NCBI RefSeq assembly: GCF_041346945.1
Contig: NZ_CP166850.1
Span: 5,688,501-5,752,500 of the forward strand
Source of the DNA: Amycolatopsis sp. cg9
GTDB taxonomy: Bacteria > Actinomycetota > Actinomycetes > Mycobacteriales > Pseudonocardiaceae
DNA: 64,000 nucleotides
Reading direction: 5' to 3'
The position numbers and the translations under genes were made by a program. Below the pieces are notes generated by a model. The model was not told the DNA's origin and did not search any database. It saw only the letters and a program-made list of their open reading frames with translations. Shown here piece by piece: positions 45,466 to 53,994 of this stretch. Numbering within the stretch: the first letter of the stretch is position 1; every line of letters starts with the position of its first letter.

Positions 45466-46359
45466 TCAGCGAGGCTGGTATTCGCTCGCGCACACCAGGC
45501 CTTCCAGCAGCTCGACGGCGCGCCGGGCGGCGGGGTGCTGTGCGAGCGACTTCTTCACCGCGAGGCTGAGACGCCGGACCGGGGTGGGCGTCACCAGCTT
45601 GACCGTCGTCAGGTTCTCCGGAAGCTCGCCGATGCCGAGGGTCGGTACCACGGTCAGGCCGATTCCCGTTGCCACGAAGGACATCGCGGTCCGGTAGTCA
45701 TGGGTTTCCACCACGAAACCGGGGGAGAACCCGGCTTGTGCGCAGGCGTTGAGGAGCACTTGGCGGCACGGCCCTTCGCGGAGGTCGTTGTCCACCCAGT
45801 GCCGCGGGGCGAGGTCCACCAGCGGAACCTCCGGCAGCCCGGCGAGCGGGTCGTCGACGCGGACGACGGCGAGATACGGATCATCGGCGAGCCTGCGCAC
45901 GTCGACGGCGCCGGCGCGCTCGACACCGGTCTCCTCGACGAAGATGTCCACATCCGGGTCGCCCGAGGTGAACTCGGTCAGCAGCAGGTCCAGCCGCAGG
46001 TCCGGGAACTCGGCGCGCAATGCGGCGACGGTCGGCGCCAGCCAGGCCGCTCCGGCTGAGCCGAAGTAGCCGATTGACAGGCTGCCGACCCGGCCGGCGC
46101 GCAGGTCGCCGACCACCCGCTCGACCCGGCTGAATGCCTCGAACAGCGTGTCGGCCTCGGCGGCCAGGGTCCGGCCGGCTGCCGTGGGCTCGATGCCGCG
46201 CCCGGATCTTTCGAACAGCTGCAGCTCGGTCTCCCTTTGCAGCGCGGCGAGCTGCTGGCTCACCGCGGACGGTGTGTAACCCAGCGAGGAGGCGCTCGCC
46301 CGGATCGAACCCGTCGCGACCACCGCCCGCAGGACGCGGAGTCGAGGGATGTCCAGCAT
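45466..46359 (-). CDS. LysR family transcriptional regulator
   Basis: 297 residues. The winged helix-turn-helix reads RLRVLRAVVATGSIRASASSL, then GYTPSAVSQQLAALQRE; the C-terminal effector domain has SLSIGYFGSAGAAWLAP and VATGIGLTVVPTLG. It is divergent from the EamA exporter gene, which it probably controls, with two CTGTACAG palindromes in the 47 bases between the starts. Many LysR/EamA pairs export amino acids or metabolites; the effector is unknown. The ATG at 46359 begins the standard LysR start LDIPRLRVLRAV. Confidence 0.94.
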   Translation of the reverse strand: MLDIPRLRVLRAVVATGSIRASASSLGYTPSAVSQQLAALQRETELQLFERSGRGIEPTAAGRTLAAEADTLFEAFSRVERVVGDLRAGRVGSLSIGYFGSAGAAWLAPTVAALRAEFPDLRLDLLLTEFTSGDPDVDIFVEETGVERAGAVDVRRLADDPYLAVVRVDDPLAGLPEVPLVDLAPRHWVDNDLREGPCRQVLLNACAQAGFSPGFVVETHDYRTAMSFVATGIGLTVVPTLGIGELPENLTTVKLVTPTPVRRLSLAVKKSLAQHPAARRAVELLEGLVCASEYQPR

Positions 46360-46367
46360 AAGGCAAA

Positions 46368-46419
46368 CTGTACAGAGATGCTTAACAGACGTCCATAATC
46401 AATCGCTTGTGCTGTACAG
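46368..46419. promoter_or_regulatory. Paired CTGTACAG palindromes, LysR/EamA intergenic
   Basis: The 8-bp palindrome CTGTACAG occurs exactly at 46368-46375 and 46412-46419, 44 bases apart, in the region shared by the two divergent genes. This suits two dimers of the LysR tetramer. Confidence 0.55.
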
Positions 46420-47345
46420 ATCGGGCGGGTGAGGATGCTCCGGGGACCGATCTAGTCGAGACCCTCCGGCCCGCCGGCCCCAGTAAGACCGGCTTGGGCA
46501 AGATCGCGGCCGCCGCCGGGGTCGCGGTGCTGCTGTGGGGTTCGTCCTTCGTCGCCATCCGTGGCCTCGGGCACGCGCTTTCCCCCGGACCGCTGGCGCT
46601 GTTGCGGCACGGCGTCGCGGCGGTCACCCTCACCGCGATCGTGCTGGCCCGGCGGCCGGTCCGCATCCGGTTGTCACGCAAGGCGTTCCTGCTGATCGGG
46701 GCCTACGCCGTGGTGTGGCTCGCCGGCTACACCGTGGCCCTCAACGCGGGGGAGCAACACGTCGACGCCGGGACGGCGGCGTTGCTCGTCAACCTCGCGC
46801 CGCTGCTCGTCGCCGTCGCCGCCGGAAAGCTTCTCGGCGAAGGCTTCTCGCGACCTCTCATCGTCGGCTCGCTCGTCGCGCTGGGCGGAGCCGCGGTCAT
46901 CGCGACGGGAGCCACCGCGCAGCGCGACTGGGCGGGCGTCCTGCTGTGCTTGCTGGCCGCCGCGCTCTACGCCGCGGGCGTCATGATCCAGAAGGTCGCC
47001 CTGCGCCACGTCGACGGGCTCACCGCGATCTGGCTCGGCTGTGTCGTCGCCACCGTGGTCCTGCTGCCCTGGGGGCCGCAGCTGGTCGGCGAGCTGCAGG
47101 TGGCGTCCATGCCCGCGGTGCTCGGCGCCGGTTACCTCGGCGTGTTCCCCACGGCGATCGGGTTCACCGCGTGGGCATACGCGCTGCGCCGCATGGACGC
47201 CGGCCGGCTGTCGGCGGTGACCTATGCCGTTCCGGCCGCGTCGGTGCTGTTGTCGTGGCTGCTGCTCGGCGAGATTCCCTCGGCATACGGACTCGCCGGC
47301 GGCGCGCTCTGCCTGATCGGCGTCGCCATCTCCCGCAGGCGGTAG
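46407..47345 (+). CDS. EamA/DMT family transporter
   Basis: 312 residues with ten predicted transmembrane helices in two five-helix EamA repeats (IAAAAGVAVLLWGSSFVAIRGL in the first; WAGVLLCLLAAALYAAGVMIQK in the second). Drug/metabolite transporters of this type export amino acids, sugars or drugs. The start is uncertain: TTG at 46407 is the only early in-frame start before the first helix and has no ribosome site, so the true start may be a TTG about 27 codons later or the mRNA may be leaderless. Divergent from the LysR gene. Confidence 0.85.
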   Translation: MCCTDRAGEDAPGTDLVETLRPAGPSKTGLGKIAAAAGVAVLLWGSSFVAIRGLGHALSPGPLALLRHGVAAVTLTAIVLARRPVRIRLSRKAFLLIGAYAVVWLAGYTVALNAGEQHVDAGTAALLVNLAPLLVAVAAGKLLGEGFSRPLIVGSLVALGGAAVIATGATAQRDWAGVLLCLLAAALYAAGVMIQKVALRHVDGLTAIWLGCVVATVVLLPWGPQLVGELQVASMPAVLGAGYLGVFPTAIGFTAWAYALRRMDAGRLSAVTYAVPAASVLLSWLLLGEIPSAYGLAGGALCLIGVAISRRR

Positions 47346-47734
47346 TGCGCGAACACGCCGAGGGTCTTGGCGCCGGTGAACTGGTTGACTCCCCGTTGCT
47401 ACCCGGCAGTATCGTCGGTGCTTTGCTCGACACGCACTGTCGGCGTCCGGACGAGAGTGGTCGCGCTGCCCACCGAGCGGTCCGTGTCGGCCTTCGTCAT
47501 TTCAGGTCATGACCGTTGGTTCCCGCCAGTCGCACGGGTTGCGGATCGGCTCGCGGCTCCGGCTGATCACCTGGAACGTCCGGGGCCGGTTCGGTTCGTG
47601 GGAACAACGGCAGGAGCCTGGGTTCTGTCCGTACCCGAGGGTCACGAGGGTGCGCGGTCCCGGTCGAACAGGCACGCGTCGAACTCGGCAAGAGACGCCG
47701 CGCATCGGTATCGAGGCGATCTTGGTCGCGTCGA
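47346..47734. other. Intergenic stretch without a recognised gene
   Basis: About 390 bases between the EamA and TetR genes. The longer frames have no recognisable domain or ribosome site. The AT content is somewhat higher than around it, consistent with decayed or acquired sequence, but I see no end repeats of an insertion element. Confidence 0.4.
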
Positions 47735-48313
47735 CTATGGGGTGAGGGACTCGACTCCGGCTCCGACGTGCTCCAGGCATTGCCGGAGGCGCAGGAGGTA
47801 GGTGTCGAAGTCTTCGTCGGCCCGCCAGCTCTCGTAGGCAGTGGCGGACGCTGCGAGCGCGAGGTTCAGTTGCAGCGTGGCGGACATGGGATCGCCACTG
47901 CGGGGCTGGGCCAGGATCGAGGTTCGCAGGTCGGTTCGCAACTGGTCGCCGGACGCTCGGCTCGCCTGGGCGAGTGCCGGCGACTGCGTCTTGAGCCGGC
48001 GCATCAGCGGCATGCGCTCTCGCAGGCCCTCGCTGACGTCGAGCATGACGGTCGTCAGCGCGTCCCACAGCGACTCGCCGGGGTCCCGGGATTCCAGCCG
48101 GGCGCGCCAGCGGGCGCGTGCTTCGGGGTCCTGGTCGAACAGGACCGCTTCTTTGCCGGCGAAGTAGTTGAAGAAGGTGGCCCGCGACACGTCGGCGGCG
48201 GCGGCGATCTGCTCGATCGTGGTCGCTTCGTAGCCGTGTTCTTCGAAAAGCCGCAGTGCGGCGTCGCTGATGGCTCGCCAAGCGGCCAGTTTCTTCCGTT
48301 CCCGCAGGCTCAT
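47735..48313 (-). CDS. TetR family transcriptional regulator
   Basis: 192 residues from ATG 48313, preceded by AAGGAGGG at a five-base spacing (the frame is open to 48349). The helix-turn-helix is AAWRAISDAALRLFEEHGYEATTIEQIAAAADVSRATFFNYFAGKEAV. The rest is a helical ligand domain. It is divergent from an SDR gene whose promoter holds the palindrome TTTAGAC-GA-GTCTAGA, so it most likely represses the SDR-epimerase pair and itself. Confidence 0.92.
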   Translation of the reverse strand: MSLRERKKLAAWRAISDAALRLFEEHGYEATTIEQIAAAADVSRATFFNYFAGKEAVLFDQDPEARARWRARLESRDPGESLWDALTTVMLDVSEGLRERMPLMRRLKTQSPALAQASRASGDQLRTDLRTSILAQPRSGDPMSATLQLNLALAASATAYESWRADEDFDTYLLRLRQCLEHVGAGVESLTP

Positions 48314-48354
48314 CGACCCTCCTTGCCGCAGGATACAGCTTACACTCATCTAAG

Positions 48355-48370
48355 TTTAGACGAGTCTAGA
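48355..48370. promoter_or_regulatory. Palindromic TetR operator between TetR and SDR
   Basis: TTTAGAC-GA-GTCTAGA (7-bp arms, one mismatch) lies midway between the divergent TetR (48313) and SDR (48426) starts, and the preceding CTAAG extends partial symmetry. Confidence 0.6.
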
Positions 48371-48425
48371 AATTTTGGTACCGTGGTGGCAGTAGCGCAT
48401 CAAGCCCGTAACCCAGGAGTTGATC

Positions 48426-49343
48426 ATGACCGATCCGCAGTGGACCGAAAACGACGTTCCGGACCAAGGTGGCCGGGTGGCCGTCGTGACCGGCGCCAAC
48501 AGTGGTCTGGGCCTGGAGACCGCGCGAGTCCTGGCCGAGCACGGCGCGCACGTCGTCCTCGCGGTCCGCAACCTCGACAAGGGCCGGCAGGCCGTCGCCC
48601 ACATCACCGGCCGCGTGCCCGGTGCCGAGCTCGGCCTCCAGCGCCTGGATCTGGCCTCCCTCGAGTCGGTGCGCGCCGCGGCCAGTGAGCTGCGTGCGGC
48701 GCACCCGCGGATCGACCTGCTGATCAACAACGCCGGCGTGATGTACACGCCGCGGCAGAAGACGCAGGACGGTTTCGACCTGCAGTTCGGCGTCAACCAC
48801 CTCGGCCACTTCGCGCTGACCGGGCTGCTGCTCGAGGCGATGCTGCCCGCACCCGGCTCCCGCGTGGTCACCGTCAGCAGCTTCGGCCACCGCATCCGGG
48901 CCGACATCCACTTCGACGACCTGCAGTGGGACCGCTCCTACAACCGCATTGCCGCCTACGGGCAAGCCAAACTCGCCAACCTGATGTTCACCTACGAACT
49001 CCAGCGCCGGCTCGCCCCGCACGGCACCACCATCGCCGTCGCCGCCCACCCCGGGGCCGCCGCCACCGAGCTCCAGCAGAACCTGCCCGCGCCGCTGCGC
49101 GCGACCGCGAGCCTGTTCCTGCCGCTGGTCGCCCAGAGCGCCGTCATGGGCGCGCTGCCCACGCTGCGCGCGGCCACCGCCACCGCCGTCACCGGCGGCC
49201 AGTACTACGGCCCCAGCGGCATGGGCGGGACCCGGGGATACCCGCGGGTGGTGGCCTCCAGCGCCCGGTCCCACGACGAGGCCGTTCAGCAGCGCCTGTG
49301 GGCGGTGTCCGAACAGCTCACCGACGTCAAGTTCCCCGTCTGA
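48426..49343 (+). CDS. Short-chain dehydrogenase (retinol dehydrogenase-like)
   Basis: 305 residues. NAD(P)-binding VVTGANSGLGLETARVLAEHGA and NNAGVMYTP, catalytic Y-x3-K in YNRIAAYGQAKLAN. This long SDR form (with RIRADIHFDDLQWDR) resembles retinol/protochlorophyllide-type reductases used in actinomycetes on varied ketones and aldehydes; the substrate is unknown. AGGAG precedes the ATG at 48426 by six bases. It is followed by an epimerase-like gene nine bases downstream, and divergent from its likely TetR repressor. Confidence 0.92.
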   Translation: MTDPQWTENDVPDQGGRVAVVTGANSGLGLETARVLAEHGAHVVLAVRNLDKGRQAVAHITGRVPGAELGLQRLDLASLESVRAAASELRAAHPRIDLLINNAGVMYTPRQKTQDGFDLQFGVNHLGHFALTGLLLEAMLPAPGSRVVTVSSFGHRIRADIHFDDLQWDRSYNRIAAYGQAKLANLMFTYELQRRLAPHGTTIAVAAHPGAAATELQQNLPAPLRATASLFLPLVAQSAVMGALPTLRAATATAVTGGQYYGPSGMGGTRGYPRVVASSARSHDEAVQQRLWAVSEQLTDVKFPV

Positions 49344-49351
49344 GCCCGGCG

Positions 49352-50026
49352 ATGCGCGTCATCATCTTCGGTGCCACCGGCATGGTGGGCCAGGGAGTGC
49401 TGGAAGCCTGCTTGCGTGCCGACGAGGTGACCGACGTCCTCGTCATCGGCCGGACGTCCACCGGCCGCGCTCACCCCAAGCTCCGCGAACGCCATCACGA
49501 GGACTTCCTCGACTTCACGGCGATCCAGGACGAGTTTTCGGGCTACGACGCCTGCTTCTACTGCCTGGGCACCTCGGCCGCCGGCATGACCGAGGCCCGC
49601 TACCGAGTGGTCTCCCACGACTTCCCCTTGGCCGCTGCCCGCGCCCTGACAGCGGCCAGTCCCGGACTCGCCTTTTGCTACGTCTCCGGCGCCGGCACCG
49701 ACGGCTCGGGCAAGTCCCGCATGATGTGGGCGCGGGTGAAGGGGGAGACGGAGAACGCTCTCCTGGAACTGGTTCCGCGGGCCTGGATGTTCCGGCCCGC
49801 CGCCATCCTGCCGCTGCCCGGCACCAGGGCGAAGACCAAGGCTTACGTGCTGCTCTACCGCGTCCTGACCCCGCTCTACCCGGTGCTGCGGCGCATCGCG
49901 CCGCGCTACGTCACCACGAGCGTGCAGCTGGGACGGGCCATGCTCGAGGCCACTCGTAGCGGTGTGTCCCGCCGCGTCCTCGCGACGGCCGACATCAACG
50001 AACTCGCCGCCCGGTCGTCGAGCTGA
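49352..50026 (+). CDS. NAD(P)H-binding (NmrA/epimerase-like) protein
   Basis: 224 residues with the Rossmann start MRVIIFGATGMVGQGVLEACL and the short atypical-SDR layout (ACFYCLGTSAAGMTEARYR, RAWMFRPAAILPLPGTRAKT). Such proteins bind NAD(P)H and act as reductases or redox sensors; the usual Y-x3-K is not apparent, so the role is uncertain. It lies nine bases after the SDR gene in the same operon. Its 3' end overlaps the convergent molybdopterin-oxidase remnant by 32 bases. Confidence 0.85.
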   Translation: MRVIIFGATGMVGQGVLEACLRADEVTDVLVIGRTSTGRAHPKLRERHHEDFLDFTAIQDEFSGYDACFYCLGTSAAGMTEARYRVVSHDFPLAAARALTAASPGLAFCYVSGAGTDGSGKSRMMWARVKGETENALLELVPRAWMFRPAAILPLPGTRAKTKAYVLLYRVLTPLYPVLRRIAPRYVTTSVQLGRAMLEATRSGVSRRVLATADINELAARSSS

Positions 50027-50780
50027 CTCGCTCCCGCCAGAGCAGCTTGTCCAGGGTGATGGGCAGGTCGCGGACGCGGCGGCCGGTGGCGTTGTAGACC
50101 GCGTTGGCGATCGCGGCCGCGGAGCCGACGGTGCCGAGTTCGCCGATGCCGCGGGCGCCGACCGGGGTGAGGATGGTGTCGGGGTACTGCAGGAAGCGGA
50201 CGTCGATCGGCGGGACGTCCGGGTTGACGGGAAGCAGGTAGTCGGCGAGGTTGGCGTTGGCGAAGCGTCCCGTCGGCTCGAGCTGGGTGCCTTCCGGCAG
50301 CGCGTGGCCGATGCCGAAGATGACGCCACCCGCGATCTGGCTGCGCGCGGTCTTGGTGTTGACGATGAGGCCGGCGTCGACCACGGTGGTGAACCGCGAC
50401 AACCAGGGCTCTCCGGTGAAGCGGTTGACGCGGATTTCGCAGAAGTGCGCGCCGAAGGAGTGGAAGGCGAACCGTTCGGGGTCGCCGCCGGGGGCGCCGC
50501 TCTCCGTGGCTTCCACGGCCGCCGTTCCCGTGGTGTCCAGCAGGGTCCCGAAACCGATCGAACGACCGGCGGCGGAAAGGGCGCCGTCGGCGTAGCGCAC
50601 GTCTCCGGGGTTCATGCCGTGGAACGGGGAACGCGGGTGGTCGACAGCCAGCTGGATCAGCGCGCGCGTGGCGGCGTCGGCCGCGGCGCGCAGGGCCGGC
50701 GCGGCACCGGCACTGGACGTGGAGCCGAAGGCGCCGAAGTTGTTGGGCAGCAACGAATCGCCGAGATCGTGGGCACGCGC
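49995..50780 (-). pseudogene. Truncated xanthine/aldehyde dehydrogenase molybdopterin subunit
   Basis: About 260 residues match only the C-terminal third of large (~700-residue) molybdopterin-binding oxidoreductases: DLGDSLLPNNFGAFGS, FHSFGAHFCEIRVN, VVDAGLIVNTKTARSQIAGG, and LTPVGARGIGELGTVG near the end, with the terminal LPITLDKLL. The N-terminal part and the FAD and iron-sulfur subunits are missing, and the homologous frame begins only near 50780, just upstream of a cupin gene. It is therefore a remnant left by a deletion. A short product from an internal TTG (50753) is possible but unlikely to function. Confidence 0.75.
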
Positions 50781-50874
50781 CCCGCTTGCCGGACGGCGCA
50801 GCGAATCGATACCGCTCAGGAGAGGGAACGGGCGCGGACTCCGGCTGATGCGCGCCGGTGAAGGCCTTCGCGAG

Positions 50875-51282
50875 TCAGCCGCGGTGGGCGGCGCGGTATT
50901 GCTCGTCGGTCACCGGTTCGAGCCACGTGGTCCCGTCGCCACCCTCTTCCGGCCCTTCGAGCAGGGCGAGGTGGCTCATGCAGTTCGTGCTCGTGCCGCC
51001 GTGCCAGTGCTCCTCACCGGGCGGAGTCCAGACGGTATCGCCGGCGCGCATGCGGATGACCTGGCCGTCGCGGTTGACCACCAGACCGGCGCCCTCGGTG
51101 ACGTGGAGGGTCTGTCCGACGGCGTGGGAATGCCAGTTGGTGCGGGCGCCCGGGGTGAAGCGCACCAGCGAGGCCACCATGCGGGAAGGCGGCTCGGGTG
51201 TCTTGATCATCGTCAGGTAGACGTCGCCGGTGAAGCGCTCGGCCGGGGTCTTGACGGTTTCGTTGAGAGGAATGAAGTCCAC
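50875..51282 (-). CDS. Small cupin-domain protein
   Basis: 135 residues, one cupin barrel. Metal-site histidines are in NWHSHAVGQTLHVTEG and the second motif is DTVWTPPGEEHWHGG. Such single-domain cupins bind a metal and act as isomerases, dioxygenase-like or storage proteins; relatives annotated as carboxymuconolactone decarboxylase-associated cupins occur beside oxidoreductases. The GTG at 51282 follows AGGAG by seven bases. It lies 16 bases downstream of the CMD-family gene and 23 bases past the CMD stop on the same strand, so one operon with the exporter is likely. Confidence 0.9.
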   Translation of the reverse strand: MDFIPLNETVKTPAERFTGDVYLTMIKTPEPPSRMVASLVRFTPGARTNWHSHAVGQTLHVTEGAGLVVNRDGQVIRMRAGDTVWTPPGEEHWHGGTSTNCMSHLALLEGPEEGGDGTTWLEPVTDEQYRAAHRG

Positions 51283-51298
51283 GGTGTTCTCCTGGGGG

Positions 51299-51619
51299 TC
51301 AGTTGCGGAAGACTTGCTTGGCGACGGCCATGGCGGCCATCGCCTGAGGCCAGCCGGCGTAGAAGGCCAGATGGGTGATCGCCTCGATCAGCTCGGCCTC
51401 GGTGTTGCCGTTCTCCTTGGCCAGGCCGAGGTGGAAGACGAGCTGTTCGGTGTTGCCGTTGGTCGCCAGCGCGGCGACCGTGACGAGGCTGCGTTCCTTC
51501 GGCGTCAGCTCGGTGCGCTTCCACACCTCGCCGAAGAGCACGTCGTCGGTGAAGTGCACCAGCGCGGGCGCGAAGTCGCCGAACAGCTTCTCCGCGCCGG
51601 AGGGCTCCTTGTCGGACAT
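51299..51619 (-). CDS. Carboxymuconolactone decarboxylase family protein
   Basis: 106 residues with the CMD core (VWKRTELTPKERSLVTVAALATNGN, then LAKENGNTEAELIEAITHLAFYAG). The C-x2-C of AhpD-type peroxidase relatives is absent, so a redox role is unlikely; it resembles gamma-carboxymuconolactone-decarboxylase proteins of unknown substrate. AAAGGAA precedes the ATG at 51619. The gene lies between the MFS exporter (27 bases upstream) and the cupin gene. Confidence 0.9.
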   Translation of the reverse strand: MSDKEPSGAEKLFGDFAPALVHFTDDVLFGEVWKRTELTPKERSLVTVAALATNGNTEQLVFHLGLAKENGNTEAELIEAITHLAFYAGWPQAMAAMAVAKQVFRN

Positions 51620-51646
51620 GACGGGTTCCTTTCGTCGATTTCGTTC

Positions 51647-53002
51647 TTAGTGGCGGGTGCCCAGTCCCGCGACCGCTGCGAGTGCCGCGGCGGCGGCGAT
51701 CGCGGCGGCGAGCAGCAGGCTCACCCGCATTCCGGTGTCCCAGCCGGACGGTCCGGCCAGCAGTGCGCCGAAGACGGCGACGGCCAGCGCCCCGCCCAGC
51801 TGGCGGCTGGTGTTGAGCACCCCGCTCGCGGTCCCGGCGCGTCGGGCGCCGACAGCACCGAGCAGGACCGCGATGATCGGGGGGATGACCGTGGGACCAC
51901 CCACGCCGACCGGCACCATCGCCGCGGCGATCACCCAGCCGGGTGTCGTGGTGGGGAGGACCGCCAGGACGGCCAGCCCGCCGGCGATCAGCGCCAGCCC
52001 GGCCGTGACCACCGGGCGGGTGCCGGCCCGCTCGGTCACCCGCGGCACGATCGGGGTCAGCACCAGCCCGGCGAGCATCATGGGCAGGAAGACCGCTCCC
52101 GTCTCCACCGGGGACAGTCCGCGTTGCTGCAGCACCAGGCTGAGCACGAACGGCATCCCGTAGTAGCCGACCATGAACGCGAACCCGACGACCACCACCG
52201 TGACCACGGTGCGCGACCGCAGCAGCTCCAGCGGCAGCACCGGATGGGTGCTCCGGGCCTCGACCGGCACGAAGCCGGCGAGGCCCGCGACGGCGAGGGC
52301 GAAAGCGGCCACGACGTGGGGAGCGGTGAACCCGGAGCGGCCGGCTTCGATCGCGCCGTAGACCAGCGCGGCGGCGGCGACGGCGCCCACGGCCTGCCCG
52401 GTCCGGTCGAACGGGGCGCGGTGGCGCGCCGACGGAGCCACTCGGGCCAGCAGGACCACGGCCACGACGCCGACCGGCACGGTGATGAGGAAGATCCATC
52501 GCCAGCTCGCGGTGGTGAGCAGCCCGCCCAGTACCGGCCCGGCGGACGAGGCGACTGCCCCGCCCATCGCCCACACCGCGACCGCCCGCCCCCGCCTCAC
52601 CGGATCGGGGTACGCCTGCGCGATCAGCGCCATCGACGACGGCATCACCACCGCCGCGGCGGTGCCCTGGAGAAACCGGAACACCACCAGCGCCGGCAGT
52701 GTCGGCGCGACGCCGCAGGCCAGCGACGTGAGCACGAACACGCCCACACCGAGGCCGAACGCGCGCTTCGCGCCGATCCGGTCCACCAGGGACCCGGCCG
52801 AGAGCAGGAACGCGGCGAACATCAACGTGTAGCCGTCGACCACCCACTGCAGTCCGGTGATGCCACCGCCCAGGTCGGCCCGCATTTCGGGCAAGGCGAC
52901 GTTGACGATGACCGCGTCCAGCGTGACGACGAAGAAGCCGAGCAAGGCCGCCCCCAGCGTGGTGGCGGCCCGCGTGCCGGTGGTCTGCACGGAGGTGGTC
53001 AC
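51647..53002 (-). CDS. MFS drug-exporter-type transporter (DHA2, EmrB-like)
   Basis: 451 residues with 14 predicted transmembrane helices. Motifs of the 14-TMS drug:H+ antiporters are visible: LDAVIVNVALPEMRADLG in the first helix, GSLVDRIGAKRAFGLG (motif A) and FRFLQGTAAAVVMPSSMALI (motif C region). It would export a drug or metabolite. The start is between GTG 53002 (chosen because it begins the usual MTTS... sequence) and TTG 53014. It is divergent from an XRE regulator at 53104 that probably controls it, and heads an operon with the CMD and cupin genes. Confidence 0.9.
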   Translation of the reverse strand: MTTSVQTTGTRAATTLGAALLGFFVVTLDAVIVNVALPEMRADLGGGITGLQWVVDGYTLMFAAFLLSAGSLVDRIGAKRAFGLGVGVFVLTSLACGVAPTLPALVVFRFLQGTAAAVVMPSSMALIAQAYPDPVRRGRAVAVWAMGGAVASSAGPVLGGLLTTASWRWIFLITVPVGVVAVVLLARVAPSARHRAPFDRTGQAVGAVAAAALVYGAIEAGRSGFTAPHVVAAFALAVAGLAGFVPVEARSTHPVLPLELLRSRTVVTVVVVGFAFMVGYYGMPFVLSLVLQQRGLSPVETGAVFLPMMLAGLVLTPIVPRVTERAGTRPVVTAGLALIAGGLAVLAVLPTTTPGWVIAAAMVPVGVGGPTVIPPIIAVLLGAVGARRAGTASGVLNTSRQLGGALAVAVFGALLAGPSGWDTGMRVSLLLAAAIAAAAALAAVAGLGTRH

Positions 53003-53103
53003 ACCTCGATGCAACGCTCCTTCGCGAGCGCGGGGGAGGTCGCGTCTTTCCGGGTTCCGACAGAACCCCCTTGGCGCTGGGGTCGCGTCGTACCGTGGAG
53101 GAC

Positions 53104-53994
53104 GTGAACGCCAAGAGCACCGAGGTCCGCGACTTCCTCGTCACCCGCCGGGCCAAGATCACGCCCGAGCAGGCCGGACTGCAGCACTACGGCGGCAACC
53201 GCCGGGTGCCGGGCCTACGGCGCGAAGAGGTCGCGATGCTCGCCGGGGTGTCCGCCGACTACTACACGCGCGTCGAGAAGGGCAATCTCGCCGGCGTCTC
53301 CGACAGCGTCCTCGACGCGATCGCCGAAGCTCTCCAGCTCGACGAGGCCGAGCGGGTGTACCTGTTCGACCTCGCCCGCGCGGCCAACGCCGCCGGCCGG
53401 CCTCGAACCGCGGCCGCGCAGCGCCGGCGGGTGCCGCAGCGGGTCCGGCCGGTGGTGCAGCAGATCCTCGACAGCATGACCACGACGGCGGCGTTCGTCC
53501 GCAATGGACGGTTGGACATCCTGGCCACCAACCCGCTCGCCCGGGCGCTGTACTCGCCGGTGTTCGACAGCCCGACCCGCACCAGCGAAGCCGCGCTCCC
53601 GAACCTGGCCCGCTTCGGCTTCCTCGATCCCGCCGCGCGCGACTACTTCCCCGACTACGACAAGTCCTGCCACACCTCGGTGGCCATCCTGCGCACCGAA
53701 GCGGGGCGGGACCCGCACAACCGGGACCTGTCCGACCTCGTCGGCGAGCTGTCCACCCGCAGCGAGGACTTCCGCATCCGCTGGGCCGCCCACGACGTCC
53801 GGCTGCACCGGACCGGGACCAAGGAGTTTCGCCACCCGATCGTCGGCGAGCTCACGCTGGACTTCGAAGCGATGGAGCTGTCGGCCGACGCAGGGTTGAC
53901 CCTCACCGCGTACGCCGCTCCGCCTGACACGTCGTCGGCGGAGCGGCTGCGGCTGCTGGCCAGCTGGGCGGCCACGGAATCGGCGACTCGTTAG
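53104..53994 (+). CDS. XRE regulator with MmyB-like ligand domain
   Basis: 296 residues. The N-terminal helix-turn-helix (VPGLRREEVAMLAGVSADYYTRVEKGNL) and the C-terminal MmyB-like PAS-type domain (DSMTTTAAFVRNGRLDILATNPLARALY) are the standard actinobacterial pairing, which senses a fatty-acid-like or small ligand. GTG at 53104 is used; an upstream GTG (53095) is in frame. It is divergent from the MFS-CMD-cupin operon and likely regulates it. Its 3' end overlaps the convergent MFS gene by four bases. Confidence 0.92.
   Translation: MNAKSTEVRDFLVTRRAKITPEQAGLQHYGGNRRVPGLRREEVAMLAGVSADYYTRVEKGNLAGVSDSVLDAIAEALQLDEAERVYLFDLARAANAAGRPRTAAAQRRRVPQRVRPVVQQILDSMTTTAAFVRNGRLDILATNPLARALYSPVFDSPTRTSEAALPNLARFGFLDPAARDYFPDYDKSCHTSVAILRTEAGRDPHNRDLSDLVGELSTRSEDFRIRWAAHDVRLHRTGTKEFRHPIVGELTLDFEAMELSADAGLTLTAYAAPPDTSSAERLRLLASWAATESATR

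Noticed and set aside
45388..46059. 223-residue plus-strand frame opposite the LysR gene
   Set aside because: The LysR frame on the other strand has complete domains and a divergent promoter; this frame has none.
47367..47801. 144-residue plus-strand frame between EamA and TetR
   Set aside because: No ribosome site, no domain, and it runs into the TetR gene on the opposite strand.
51230..53107. 625-residue plus-strand frame opposite the MFS-CMD genes
   Set aside because: Shadow of membrane-protein codons; His/Arg/Gly-rich, no start signal.
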